Of a DNA stretch of 62,216 nt, positions 50,299 to 58,831 are shown piece by piece (the first letter of the stretch is position 1; the number at the start of each line of letters is the position of its first letter). The notes under the pieces were generated by a model that saw only the letters and a program-made list of their open reading frames with translations, searched no databases and was not told the origin of the DNA. The DNA comes from a virus. Where the stretch lies: positions 1 to 62,216 of IMG/VR virus record IMGVR_UViG_3300028558_000030, one strand, 5' to 3'. Position numbers and translations under genes: made by a program.

Positions 50299-50997
50299 CT
50301 ACTCCCTAATCTGATTCATGATGTAGGACTTGAATGGGTCGTCACCCCAAGCTTCCCAAAGGTTTGCCGGATCCTTTACTGGCTTACCACTTAGGGTGAC
50401 ACCGCGCGGGTAGTCTAGAATCTGAAGGTGACTGAAGTCCGAGCGATACTCATTGTTGAATTCTCTGCAAGCAGATCTTCCAGTTGAGTCTGCATCGTAG
50501 AACATGTACACCTTATGCACAAGCCGAAACAACCACCTCAGTAGTTGTTCAGTAACCTTAGCTGTGATTGTGCTAACCGTGTATGGAAGTACCCTCTGGG
50601 TAGGAAATAAATCGAAAGCACCTTCCACAATGCATATAGATCCAGTAGTCCAGATATGAGGGATAGCCTGACCCAACCCAAAGAGTACCAACTCATCACG
50701 TACCAAGAAGTAGTCTAGATACCCCTTGTTCGACTGATCAACAGATCTGAATTGGAACCCAGTCACCGTCCCGAGAGCGTTGGTCAACGGAAGGACATAG
50801 GAGTCCTTCAGCTTCTCTCCCCGGTGCGCCCACTGACTGAACTCAGGATCGACTCCAGCGGGCAGTACCCCATTCAGATACCCAAGCTTGAACCCCACTA
50901 TCTGCTCTGGAGACACCCCACGCCCATACAAGGCATCCTTGACCCTGTCGTCCAAGTTACCTTGCGCGCACTCAACTAGATCATCAGCCCAATTCAT
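50299..50997 (-). CDS. Minimal DnaG-type (Toprim) primase
   Basis: Residues 1-40 resemble the DnaG core start (YGRGVSPEQIVGFKLGYL). The Toprim domain is clear: CIVEGAFDLF (catalytic Glu), VYMFYDADSTGRSAC (DxD) and KPVKDPANLWEAWG. At 232 residues it lacks both the N-terminal CHC2 zinc domain and the C-terminal helicase-binding domain of DnaG. It probably makes RNA primers, perhaps with a partner that supplies template recognition. It overlaps the upstream gene by 14 bases. Confidence 0.8.
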   Translation of the reverse strand: MNWADDLVECAQGNLDDRVKDALYGRGVSPEQIVGFKLGYLNGVLPAGVDPEFSQWAHRGEKLKDSYVLPLTNALGTVTGFQFRSVDQSNKGYLDYFLVRDELVLFGLGQAIPHIWTTGSICIVEGAFDLFPTQRVLPYTVSTITAKVTEQLLRWLFRLVHKVYMFYDADSTGRSACREFNNEYRSDFSHLQILDYPRGVTLSGKPVKDPANLWEAWGDDPFKSYIMNQIRE

Positions 50998-51565
50998 GAG
51001 ACTCGATTACCGCCAAAGTCTTGTCTACATTGTATAGTTGAAGACCGATGTAGTCTCCCACCCTTGTATAGACACCTAAGGCTGGTGCATCGGCCACAAG
51101 AATTGCACATTTAGCTGGCAGGTCAGTTGACAAGAGTTGAATCCCCTCAACATTGCCGTGTTGCACACCGTTTTCATCGGTGAAACGACTGACCACGCCC
51201 TTAGGTAGAACTAGGTTCTTCGGCTTGAATCGAGATGCCTGCATGGATTCAACAGCCTCCCCGACTGATCCAAAGCGATTTGCCCAACTACTTTGGATAG
51301 ACAGACTCACAACCTGTCGAATTAGGTCTCCCAGGAGCGCTGGCTCCTCCTCCAAGGTGCAAAAGGAGAATCCGAAGCGAGCCATACCCTCTCTGTTCTT
51401 GCGCGTAACCTTGAACTCCCTACGGGCATTAGTCACAAGGATCGGGTCCAGACCATCAGCCACACCCCTCTCAGAGAGGGCTGGTACCGAGAACCCAGCT
51501 CCAGAGTCAGCTCGCGGGCGAAGACGTTCGGCTACGAGTATGTAGGAGAAGATCGAAAAGCTCAT
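50984..51565 (-). CDS. Hypothetical replication-region protein, 193 aa
   Basis: The product begins with a hydrophobic MSFSIFSYILVAE and has a beta-rich end (QHGNVEGIQLLSTDLPAKC, LGVYTRVGDYIGLQLYN). It is coupled to its neighbours at both ends, by ATGA at the start and a 14-base overlap at the end. I do not recognise a family. Its presence between primase and the Cys-rich gene suggests a replication role. Confidence 0.65.
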   Translation of the reverse strand: MSFSIFSYILVAERLRPRADSGAGFSVPALSERGVADGLDPILVTNARREFKVTRKNREGMARFGFSFCTLEEEPALLGDLIRQVVSLSIQSSWANRFGSVGEAVESMQASRFKPKNLVLPKGVVSRFTDENGVQHGNVEGIQLLSTDLPAKCAILVADAPALGVYTRVGDYIGLQLYNVDKTLAVIESHELG

Positions 51566-52104
51566 GAGTCAATCGGGGGCGGTAGCAGCTTCGAGGTATC
51601 GATCTTTGGGATTACCGGTTCCAACCGAACCCTGCAGAACCAGAACCAAACCAACTTCCACCACGGGAACTTGATCTCTTGAACCGCCCCGAGAACCCAT
51701 AACAGTGAGAACAGCTCCGGGAGGTTCTCCTCAACCCAAGAGGTGCTCTTCAAGTCCTGGGACAGTTCAGGAAGGATGTCTGCCTTGCCCCGAGCCGCCT
51801 TGAAGTCCTTGCACTTCTTGGCATCAATGGGCTCCTCGCAGATTGTCCCCTCCCAATTCTCGGGGTCACTGCAACCTAGCATGCAGAAACCAATAGTCTG
51901 GATCACCGGCAACCCGAGCTTGTCAGTAATTCGGTTATACTCAGGGTTGGATTCCCCCTCAAGCTTCTTCCGAGTATCGAGAGGATGCCGGTAGTTGTTG
52001 ACACATCTGGTTGGTAGCCTTTCTGAGGCCATGGCCACCCTACGGTCAAGTTCTGCACAAACCAACTCCCTGACTCTCGTCTCTACCTCAGACTTGGTTT
52101 TCAT
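51562..52104 (-). CDS. Cys-rich hypothetical protein
   Basis: The 180-residue product has cysteines arranged as CVNNYRHPL, GFCMLGCSDPENW, CEEPIDAKKC, in the first 100 residues; the set could bind a metal or an iron-sulfur cluster. The C-terminal part is hydrophobic and Trp-rich (KFPWWKLVWFWFCRV), which might be membrane-associated. The ATG overlaps the Rad50-like C-terminal gene by 17 bases. I have a sense of similar proteins in other phages but no name or function. Confidence 0.65.
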   Translation of the reverse strand: MKTKSEVETRVRELVCAELDRRVAMASERLPTRCVNNYRHPLDTRKKLEGESNPEYNRITDKLGLPVIQTIGFCMLGCSDPENWEGTICEEPIDAKKCKDFKAARGKADILPELSQDLKSTSWVEENLPELFSLLWVLGAVQEIKFPWWKLVWFWFCRVRLEPVIPKIDTSKLLPPPIDS

Positions 52105-52795
52105 GTTTGGAACCCTTAGCGCGCCGTAGTGTCAAGTGCTTCCTACCCCCATCGATTTTGATATCAGCATGGTAAGATGTAGGAGCGTAATCGACATAGG
52201 ATTGATGTTGAGTAACCAAAAATATGTCCAGACCCATAGTCTCAGCTAGGCCCTTGAGGAATAAGCTGGTGTTCTCCACGTAGAGGTCTGACACCGCGGA
52301 GAGAGTCTCATCAAGCAGAAGGAACTTTCGGCGCTTCAATCGAAGGATTGTCAGTATCCTCAGAACTAGGCTTGCGATAGTTGCAGGGCCTCCACCATAG
52401 GACTCCAGCGGACTGCCTCGAGTCCCACCATTGTCTGGGTCACCGTCACGAATGAAGAACTCTGCACTAACCCGATTGTACTTCGTGGATAGCTCGGTCT
52501 CGAACCGAAGATCCTGGTCGTAGAATATAGTCTGAAATCCGTGGGTGATTACCTCGTCAATGGTCTTGACCTGGCCCTTCACCATACGATCCAATAGAAT
52601 CAGGTATAACTCTGAGACCTTTGCAAGGATAGCTAAGCGAGAGGAGAGGGTCTCTAGCTCCCTCTCCTTCTCACCTAGCTCCAAGTTCAACTGGTCTCTC
52701 AGAGTCTTGACCCTCGTCGCCTGAAGCCGGAGGGTATTTACTCGCTGCTTCCTCCCTACTTCGTCAGAGAGGACATGAACCTCGTTATTCGACAC
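52088..52795 (-). CDS. C-terminal half of a Rad50/SbcC-type ATPase
   Basis: This 235-residue protein has a short coiled coil (residues 15-80), an ABC signature region ESYGGGPATIAS (131-142), Walker B FLLLDETLSAVSD (158-170) and an H-loop VTQH (194-197). It has no Walker A. The complementary half, with Walker A and a zinc hook, is a separate gene at 56263-57609, so the two probably form one ATP site together. The start is GTG at 52795, inside the clamp gene. With the SbcD-like nuclease it would process DNA ends for recombination. Confidence 0.8.
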   Translation of the reverse strand: MSNNEVHVLSDEVGRKQRVNTLRLQATRVKTLRDQLNLELGEKERELETLSSRLAILAKVSELYLILLDRMVKGQVKTIDEVITHGFQTIFYDQDLRFETELSTKYNRVSAEFFIRDGDPDNGGTRGSPLESYGGGPATIASLVLRILTILRLKRRKFLLLDETLSAVSDLYVENTSLFLKGLAETMGLDIFLVTQHQSYVDYAPTSYHADIKIDGGRKHLTLRRAKGSKHENQV

Positions 52796-54018
52796 GGAAT
52801 AGAGTCCTCTTGGGATGTAGTGACCTTGCCATCTGCAGAACTCAGGAAGAATTCGTCAATGGTCCTGAACAGATTGAGCGCTTTCGTCCCCGCCTTGGGC
52901 TTCCCGATGTACCCGCGAAAGGTGACATCATAGCCCTTCATATTCTGAATTAGCTCGGTGAGCTGCCTAATACTCACAGAGGCGGAGAAAGAGTCAGCCG
53001 TGGAAGCCGTAGTACCCTCTTCAGTATCGACAACAGGAGTAGCCTCAATCTTGATTGACTTGGACTTCGAGGTGGTGACATTGAACCAAATCTTGCTGGT
53101 CTTCGCGTCGTAGTTGAATACGATGCTGTCATCCTTTTCCTTCAAGGCTCCTTTGGATGACTCCAAAGCATGTAGGAAACGGGCCTTGTTAACCCGAACC
53201 ACCAATGAGTCCATCTTGAGGTTGTGGTGGATGAACTTGTCGTGCAGGTCCCCAATCTTGCTCCAACCAAAGACGTCCCCTTTGGAACTGACTGCAAAGG
53301 TAAGGTTACCATTGATCTTGATGGCAACCACACTACCACTGTCGCACTTACTAAGGAAACTCAAGAATGCTGGTATGTGCGTAGCATGAATAGCCAATCT
53401 CTTACCAACAAAGTGGTCGCTCTTGAAGTAGTAGGCTATGTACCGATCAGTAGCGTACAGGTAGCCGTCCCCTTTCTCAAGCCGAGTCTTGTCGATAACC
53501 TCGACACCTCGGAACGCTTCGGACACACTCTGGTCAATCTTATCGGCCATGAAAACCCGAGCAAGGCTGATTGCCTCCTTCAAGATCGACGGGTTGTACT
53601 CATAGGTCTCAGTAGCAGCCGCTAGGTCATCATCGTACCGGGAGATGCTATCAGGGGCGTAGCTACCGAACTCAGCCTCAGCCCCATCCGGGCTTGTCAT
53701 ATACTTGACCAGGTGGCGACCATCCTCATCTGAAGAGGCTTCGATGATACAAGTCTCTTCCTCCTTGGCTAGTGGACGCAATGAGTTACTCAGATTAACT
53801 GCTGGGAATACAAAAGCCCCGTCACCACTCGAATCAATCAAGTCGAACTTGGCCCTAGCAACACAATTATCTCCACTGGAGTACAAGTAGCACTCCTTGC
53901 CGCTCACAACGAAAAGGTACCCTGCGGCTTCGTTAGTAGTCTGGTGCGGAACTACAGCCGACACTATGTCAAGGGCCTCAATGATATCGGCCAAGTTGAA
54001 ATTGATTTGAATCTTCAT
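52756..54018 (-). CDS. Sliding clamp, DnaN-like
   Basis: The 420-residue protein has the repeated pattern of a beta clamp, with strands such as ECYLYSSGDNCVARAKFD near the N-terminus and a central segment GDGYLYATDRYIAYYF typical of DnaN. It is longer than E. coli DnaN (366) and diverged. The clamp should hold the polymerase on DNA. It is encoded near its loader (48353-49789). AGGAG lies four bases before the ATG. It overlaps the downstream Rad50-like gene by 40 bases. Confidence 0.7.
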   Translation of the reverse strand: MKIQINFNLADIIEALDIVSAVVPHQTTNEAAGYLFVVSGKECYLYSSGDNCVARAKFDLIDSSGDGAFVFPAVNLSNSLRPLAKEEETCIIEASSDEDGRHLVKYMTSPDGAEAEFGSYAPDSISRYDDDLAAATETYEYNPSILKEAISLARVFMADKIDQSVSEAFRGVEVIDKTRLEKGDGYLYATDRYIAYYFKSDHFVGKRLAIHATHIPAFLSFLSKCDSGSVVAIKINGNLTFAVSSKGDVFGWSKIGDLHDKFIHHNLKMDSLVVRVNKARFLHALESSKGALKEKDDSIVFNYDAKTSKIWFNVTTSKSKSIKIEATPVVDTEEGTTASTADSFSASVSIRQLTELIQNMKGYDVTFRGYIGKPKAGTKALNLFRTIDEFFLSSADGKVTTSQEDSIPCRITRFMSSLTK

Positions 54019-54026
54019 TTAGCTCC

Positions 54027-54311
54027 TCATTTCCTGTCATACTCTGCGAAAGTACCTTCTACCTCAGTCAGTTGTCTGTCGTAATCTTCGAGCATATCCT
54101 CAAGATCCTTTTGGGTCTTGTTCCGCTCCTCAACAAGAGTCTTGGGGTTATACCCAGCCGCATCAATCTCTCGTACTAGGGAGGCAAGTTCTTCCTTCTT
54201 CGACTTTAACTCCCCAGATAATTCTGACTTGCGACGTAGTATTCTAGTGTGGCGCTGAAGGATACCGGCCACCTTCTCTTGTAGTTTATCTGGTGTCAAA
54301 AGCTGAGACAT
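54027..54311 (-). CDS. Small coiled-coil protein
   Basis: The product of 94 residues is almost all coiled coil (LRRKSELSGELKSKKEELA, KTQKDLEDMLEDYDRQLTE). ATG at 54311 is preferred to the longer frame because AGGTGG lies just upstream and overlap with the nuclease gene is avoided. It lies between the nuclease and clamp genes, and between the two halves of the split Rad50. It may add to that complex, but this is inference. Confidence 0.65.
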   Translation of the reverse strand: MSQLLTPDKLQEKVAGILQRHTRILRRKSELSGELKSKKEELASLVREIDAAGYNPKTLVEERNKTQKDLEDMLEDYDRQLTEVEGTFAEYDRK

Positions 54312-54333
54312 CAAACCACCTCTCCATGAAGCT

Positions 54334-55299
54334 TCAGTCGTCAATACCGAGGGCAAGTTCTGTTACACCTTCTGGCAGGTTTAGTCTGGGGCGTGGGCGA
54401 GATTTCTGTACTTGTTTCTTACCGTCCTCACACACCGATGCAAATGCACACAAGTTACAACCATAACTGGGTTGTGATGGGAAAAGCTCCTGTCTTAGGT
54501 CATTATATGCTTGAGACCCTTTTCCAGCCTTGTCTAAACGATCAGTTGCAACGTCAATGCGAGTTAGTACAGACAGAACCTCAACCCTCAGTTGATACAA
54601 GTCTTGTTCGGAGAATTCTACCCACTCAATAGCCTTATCGCCCTCGAATCTCCAGAAAATGTAGCCGATACCACCAGGTATACTGCTGAACTTAGCCTTG
54701 TATAGCAGGGCGTACCACTTCAATTGGGTCCCTTCGATCTTCTGTCCTTTGGCTAACCTGTGACCATCGACATAGGTCTCACGGTGCTTGGAGCCCTTGC
54801 CATCAAGAATCACAAGGTCATTGAATGGCTTCACCCGTTGAATGATGAAGTCGGCGCGGCCCCCAATGATGTACTTGCCGAACTTGAAGTCGAGTTTGAA
54901 CTCAGTATCCATGCGAGGACCGACGAAACGGTTCTCTCGGATGGTCTGAACTCCAATAGGGATCGTCGCTTCGAGATCTGCAATGATCTCCTCCTTACTA
55001 TGATAGTTGGCTTTCTCATCAAACCAATCTACGTCTCGCCCCTTCTCCATAGACTCGTTGATGGCTGCATCAAGGTGCACGGGGGCGATCTCCAACAAGC
55101 GCCGCAGAAGGTCCTTGTCCTTCCAAATCTTTTGCTTGTAGAAGGCCTCGAAAACGGTACCAATGGTGGTACCGTACAGTGAATTTACACTGTTTTCCTG
55201 TACCTTGAGCTTGTACTTGACCACATACTTGAACCAATAGGCATACGGACACTTCTCGTATTCCTTGTACCCAGAGTATGAGATGTAGTTGACGCTCAT
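54334..55299 (-). CDS. Cas4/RecB-like PD-(D/E)XK nuclease
   Basis: The 321-residue sequence has the Cas4/AddB-type layout: an N-terminal Cys (EKCPYAYWFKY), acidic GGRADFI, LVILDGKGSK with the DxK-type active site, QLKWYALLY, and a final YGCNLCAFASVC. One N-terminal and three C-terminal cysteines could hold an iron-sulfur cluster. Such enzymes degrade or trim DNA ends. The ATG overlaps the SbcD-like stop (ATGA). There are no cas genes or arrays here, so a recombination or replication role is more likely than CRISPR adaptation. Confidence 0.82.
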   Translation of the reverse strand: MSVNYISYSGYKEYEKCPYAYWFKYVVKYKLKVQENSVNSLYGTTIGTVFEAFYKQKIWKDKDLLRRLLEIAPVHLDAAINESMEKGRDVDWFDEKANYHSKEEIIADLEATIPIGVQTIRENRFVGPRMDTEFKLDFKFGKYIIGGRADFIIQRVKPFNDLVILDGKGSKHRETYVDGHRLAKGQKIEGTQLKWYALLYKAKFSSIPGGIGYIFWRFEGDKAIEWVEFSEQDLYQLRVEVLSVLTRIDVATDRLDKAGKGSQAYNDLRQELFPSQPSYGCNLCAFASVCEDGKKQVQKSRPRPRLNLPEGVTELALGIDD

Positions 55300-56270
55300 C
55301 CTACTTCAGCCATTTCTAGATACTTGAGTGCCTCAGATCGAACGTCATCAGCGAAGTCGAGAGACTTGATGTTGTCCTCGATAGTCTGATCTGGGTCAAC
55401 TTCTCCCTCAGACACCAAACGCTGAACGAACTGGTCAATGTCTTGGCGCTCACGTTCTTGGACCGCCTTCTTCTCCAAGTCGAAGACATCCTCAGCGGGA
55501 GCAACCGCTAGCTTGTAGGTTTCGACTCGCAACCCACTACCATCAAACTCAACGAGTGCAACCTTCGGAGTACGTTCAAGGTTCTCCCTCACCAGTGACC
55601 CGCGAGATAGTGCACCTTGATTGACAAAGTACTTACCACCTACAACCTCAACACCTTGATCCTTATGCCAATGCCCAAACATGAAAACATCAGGGCCATT
55701 ACGACTCACAAGTGATTCATAGGAGAACACGGGTTCGTTCCAGAAATCCTCAACAGAAGCCGGCGGACTCAATGAAGCTAAAGTGTGAACAACTGCTATT
55801 AAGTGAGTATCACCCTTCTTCTTTTGAATACTCATCAACTCATTGAGAGTCAGGTTGGGGTTGTAGGGGACGCCAACCACACGCACTCGAAGATCCCCAT
55901 CCTCAAAAACTCTCTCGTCAAGTTGCTCGAAGACCTTACTAGCATAGAGGGTGCCTAGAGGCTGCCTATCAAGGGTCTCCAGGTTGTTGTAGCGGATATC
56001 GTGGTTTCCTGGCACCATCAGAATAGGACATGGGTAACCAGCATGAATCAAGGCTGTCTTCTGAACCAAGTAATGCGAGTTACGGGTAGGGGCCTTGTTG
56101 TGGAAGTAGTCGCCCCCATCGAGCACTGCATTAACCTCAAAGTTCTTGGCTAGCTCCCCTACCTGAGTTAAGCTATCCCAGATTTCTTCCGTGTAGTCCG
56201 CCTTCCAAGAGGCTGGACTATTGTCGGACAAGTGAGTGTCAGTCCTGAAAAGGAATGATAGTTTAGGCAT
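55296..56270 (-). CDS. SbcD/Mre11/gp47-like nuclease
   Basis: This is a calcineurin-like phosphoesterase with the metal motifs in order: DTHLSDN (11-17), DGGDYFHN (51-58), VPGNHDI (86-92) and FGHWHKDQ near residue 198. The 324-residue size agrees with T4 gp47 and SbcD. It should form the nuclease partner of the split Rad50-like ATPase and resect DNA ends. It overlaps the ATPase N-half gene by eight bases. Confidence 0.9.
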   Translation of the reverse strand: MPKLSFLFRTDTHLSDNSPASWKADYTEEIWDSLTQVGELAKNFEVNAVLDGGDYFHNKAPTRNSHYLVQKTALIHAGYPCPILMVPGNHDIRYNNLETLDRQPLGTLYASKVFEQLDERVFEDGDLRVRVVGVPYNPNLTLNELMSIQKKKGDTHLIAVVHTLASLSPPASVEDFWNEPVFSYESLVSRNGPDVFMFGHWHKDQGVEVVGGKYFVNQGALSRGSLVRENLERTPKVALVEFDGSGLRVETYKLAVAPAEDVFDLEKKAVQERERQDIDQFVQRLVSEGEVDPDQTIEDNIKSLDFADDVRSEALKYLEMAEVG

Positions 56271-57609
56271 GTGAGTGGTCCAGGGTCATTGGTCGCACAC
56301 AGGTTGGACAGACACCGAGCGCGCTGACCTCTTGCTCAAGACCAGCCTCCTCGACTTCAACCGTAGTCAATTCGCTTTCGAGGGTCCCAACCAGCCCCTG
56401 CAGGGACTGAAGCTTGGCGTGGTATTGATTCAGAGTACTTAGCTTGTTCTGCAACTGTTGAATTAGTTCTATATCTGGAACAGGAGCCTTGACCGCCTTA
56501 CTTACGGTCTCGAACTTTGCCTTGAGCGCTCTGAGCTTGCCAATCCAAGAATCCAGGAGTGAGAACTTGGAAGACAATGCATCTAGACCGGAGATCTCTG
56601 GTACTACCAAAGATTCGACCCATGTGAGCCCATCAACCCGAGATTGCCGGCGCGCGTGCTCAGTAGAAAACTTGGTGAGCTGAACCACCTTAGAGTTCAT
56701 GGTGGAGACTGAAGCTATATTCGGAACACGGCCCTCCAGGTCCTCAACCCAACTCAAGCCAGACACAATCGCCTCTCGGCGGTCGTAGTCCTCAGAAAAC
56801 TTGGTGAGCTGGTCAACCTTCTGACCTAGTTGGTCAATAGCGTCGATAGCAGGTACCTGGACAGACTCAACACTCGCCAAGGACCTGATCCGGAGCGCTA
56901 GGTCCTTGAGCTTGGAAAGGAACTCTTTGATGACCCCTAGCTTGACTTCCTTGGCCTCGATGACCTTGTACTGACCCTCTACGTCAACCACCTTCTGAAG
57001 GGCGTTATCCAGCCCCTCATAGGCACACAGACGAATCTTGAGCTTATCAGCATCCGCCTCTCGAATCTTCTTGACCCCCTGCAGGTCCCGACGGTCTTTC
57101 TCGACCAGCTTGGTAGCCTTGCTTACCCGATCCAACCTAGAAACATCGGATATAGTCTCGGCTACTACCCCACCAGATTGGTCCAGAAGGAAAAGAGGGT
57201 AGAACTGGTCAGCAATCTGAATACTCTTGGAGGCATCGCCGACCTTGACCGGTGCAAGACCGTCCTTGAGGAGGAACTCAGGGATACCCTTACCAGGCTT
57301 GTCGTACTTCTCTCCGTTGAAGAAGTATCGATTTACTGCATCCCCTTTCTCCCAAAATAAGTCGAACCCATCCATCACAATGTGTACCGAGGAGGCACAC
57401 TTGCAGGTCTTAACACCTCGAAGAACGCGAGCACAATCAAGCCCGTGCCTGACGAAGTTCACCCCCTCTGCATTGGTGAGAGCGCACTTGAGCGCTCTCA
57501 CCAATGCACTCTTACCAATGTTGCTTCGGCCAACGATGGCAGTGAACCCGTCGAGGGAGATCTTGAGGTCCTCGACAGACTGAAAGCCTTTGACCTCAAT
57601 ATTGATCAT
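56263..57609 (-). CDS. N-terminal half of a Rad50/SbcC-type ATPase with zinc hook
   Basis: The first ~170 residues form the ATPase lobe, with Walker A GRSNIGKSALVRA at about 27-39. A coiled coil spans about 170-430. The chain then reaches CPTC (434-437), the zinc-hook motif, and stops 11 residues later. No ABC signature or Walker B is present; those are in the separate gene at 52088-52795. In all family members I know the two halves are one chain. ATG overlaps recA stop (ATGA). Confidence 0.83.
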   Translation of the reverse strand: MINIEVKGFQSVEDLKISLDGFTAIVGRSNIGKSALVRALKCALTNAEGVNFVRHGLDCARVLRGVKTCKCASSVHIVMDGFDLFWEKGDAVNRYFFNGEKYDKPGKGIPEFLLKDGLAPVKVGDASKSIQIADQFYPLFLLDQSGGVVAETISDVSRLDRVSKATKLVEKDRRDLQGVKKIREADADKLKIRLCAYEGLDNALQKVVDVEGQYKVIEAKEVKLGVIKEFLSKLKDLALRIRSLASVESVQVPAIDAIDQLGQKVDQLTKFSEDYDRREAIVSGLSWVEDLEGRVPNIASVSTMNSKVVQLTKFSTEHARRQSRVDGLTWVESLVVPEISGLDALSSKFSLLDSWIGKLRALKAKFETVSKAVKAPVPDIELIQQLQNKLSTLNQYHAKLQSLQGLVGTLESELTTVEVEEAGLEQEVSALGVCPTCVRPMTLDHSHA

Positions 57610-58829
57610 GACCCCTCGGAAACTACCTCTTCAGGAGTGGTATCAACTGCCTCGTCAAACAGGGTATCGTCATCGAGTTCTTTCCTCATGTCAGATACGA
57701 TGTCATCGTCATCAACCTCGGTAACCGCGGTTGGGGCCTCAGAAAGAAGGCTCTGCATCACACTATCCCGAAGCTTCTCGAAAGCCTTTGGGTTACTCAC
57801 TAGATAACTACGTAGCTTGTCTCGACCCTTGAAGGACTCACCCTCGAAGTCGTAGGCTGACGCTCTTTTGAGTATGATCTTGCGAGGTACCGCCGCCTCA
57901 ACCAAGGACAGGTACTCATCAACTCCAGTACCATACCGAATGAAGATCTCGCAGGCATGTCCTTGCTTCCCATCCATCTTGTTCTTGACGGCCTTGACCT
58001 GAACCACGTTACCGAAGGGGATCTTCTTCTTTTGAAGGGTGATTGGGTCCACCTTTTCGATGAACTCTGACTTGATTCGAGTCAGCTTCAAGCGTAGGCT
58101 TGCATAGAACTTCACGGCTTTACCACCAGCCGTGTTGTCGTCACCAGGACCATAGCTAGTTTTTGATATGTTAGCTCGAACCTGGTTGATGAAGATAACC
58201 ACTGTCGGGCTGCCCTTGAGCCACTGAGTCATCTTCGGAAGGACCGAACTCATCGACCGAGCTAGAACTCCAATGGCAGCCGCGTCATCGAGCTTCTTCT
58301 CCAACTCAGCCTTGGGTACCATCGCGGCTACCGAGTCAATGACAACCAGTCCAACCCCTTGTTTGATGGCGATGTAGAGCATTTTCATGCCCTCTTCCAA
58401 GGTGGTTGGTGCGAACAAGCTCAGGTAGGACTCATCGAAGTTGACTCCAATCGACCGCGCGTATCCGTGGTGGATAGCGTTTTCATAGTCGAAGTACAGA
58501 ACCCCTTGCTTGGCTCGCTGAGCCTGAACTGCAGCAGCTAAAGCAAGGGTAGTCTTACCACTTGACTCAGCTCCGTAGATCTCTGTGATACGTCCTCGGG
58601 GGTACCCAGGACATACCAGCCCTGACCCGTCAAGGATTGGAGTCCCACCAATCAAGCTATCAACCGCGATAGCTCCTGATTGCAAGTGAGGCCAGGAACC
58701 ATTCCGGGTACCAATTGGGTCTTGGTCCGTCGCCTTCTTAATGAAGGCTCGTGTCTGCGCCATCATCTCTCTTCGCTTGGCGTCGACTTCATCCATAGGG
58801 GGTTGAGCATTTTTCTTAGAGGCAGCCAT
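57606..58829 (-). CDS. recA: RecA/UvsX recombinase
   Basis: The ~407-residue protein is close to bacterial RecA: Walker A GAESSGKTT (about 86-94), Walker B VVIDSVAAM, and the DNA-binding loop with FINQVRANI followed by PGDDNTAGGKAVKFYAS. It forms filaments on ssDNA for strand exchange, repair and recombination-dependent replication. ATG at 58829 is chosen since TTGGAG lies five bases upstream; a GTG six bases earlier is possible. The C-terminal tail is acidic, as in RecA. Confidence 0.93.
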   Translation of the reverse strand: MAASKKNAQPPMDEVDAKRREMMAQTRAFIKKATDQDPIGTRNGSWPHLQSGAIAVDSLIGGTPILDGSGLVCPGYPRGRITEIYGAESSGKTTLALAAAVQAQRAKQGVLYFDYENAIHHGYARSIGVNFDESYLSLFAPTTLEEGMKMLYIAIKQGVGLVVIDSVAAMVPKAELEKKLDDAAAIGVLARSMSSVLPKMTQWLKGSPTVVIFINQVRANISKTSYGPGDDNTAGGKAVKFYASLRLKLTRIKSEFIEKVDPITLQKKKIPFGNVVQVKAVKNKMDGKQGHACEIFIRYGTGVDEYLSLVEAAVPRKIILKRASAYDFEGESFKGRDKLRSYLVSNPKAFEKLRDSVMQSLLSEAPTAVTEVDDDDIVSDMRKELDDDTLFDEAVDTTPEEVVSEGS

Positions 58830-58831
58830 AA

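Noticed and set aside
54334-55299. Cas4-like nuclease as sign of a CRISPR-Cas system
   Set aside because: No repeat array and no other cas gene is present; the neighbours are recombination and replication genes.
38039-58829. Inteins or introns in terL, dnaX or recA
   Set aside because: All three proteins have normal length with uninterrupted motifs, so no insertion is indicated.
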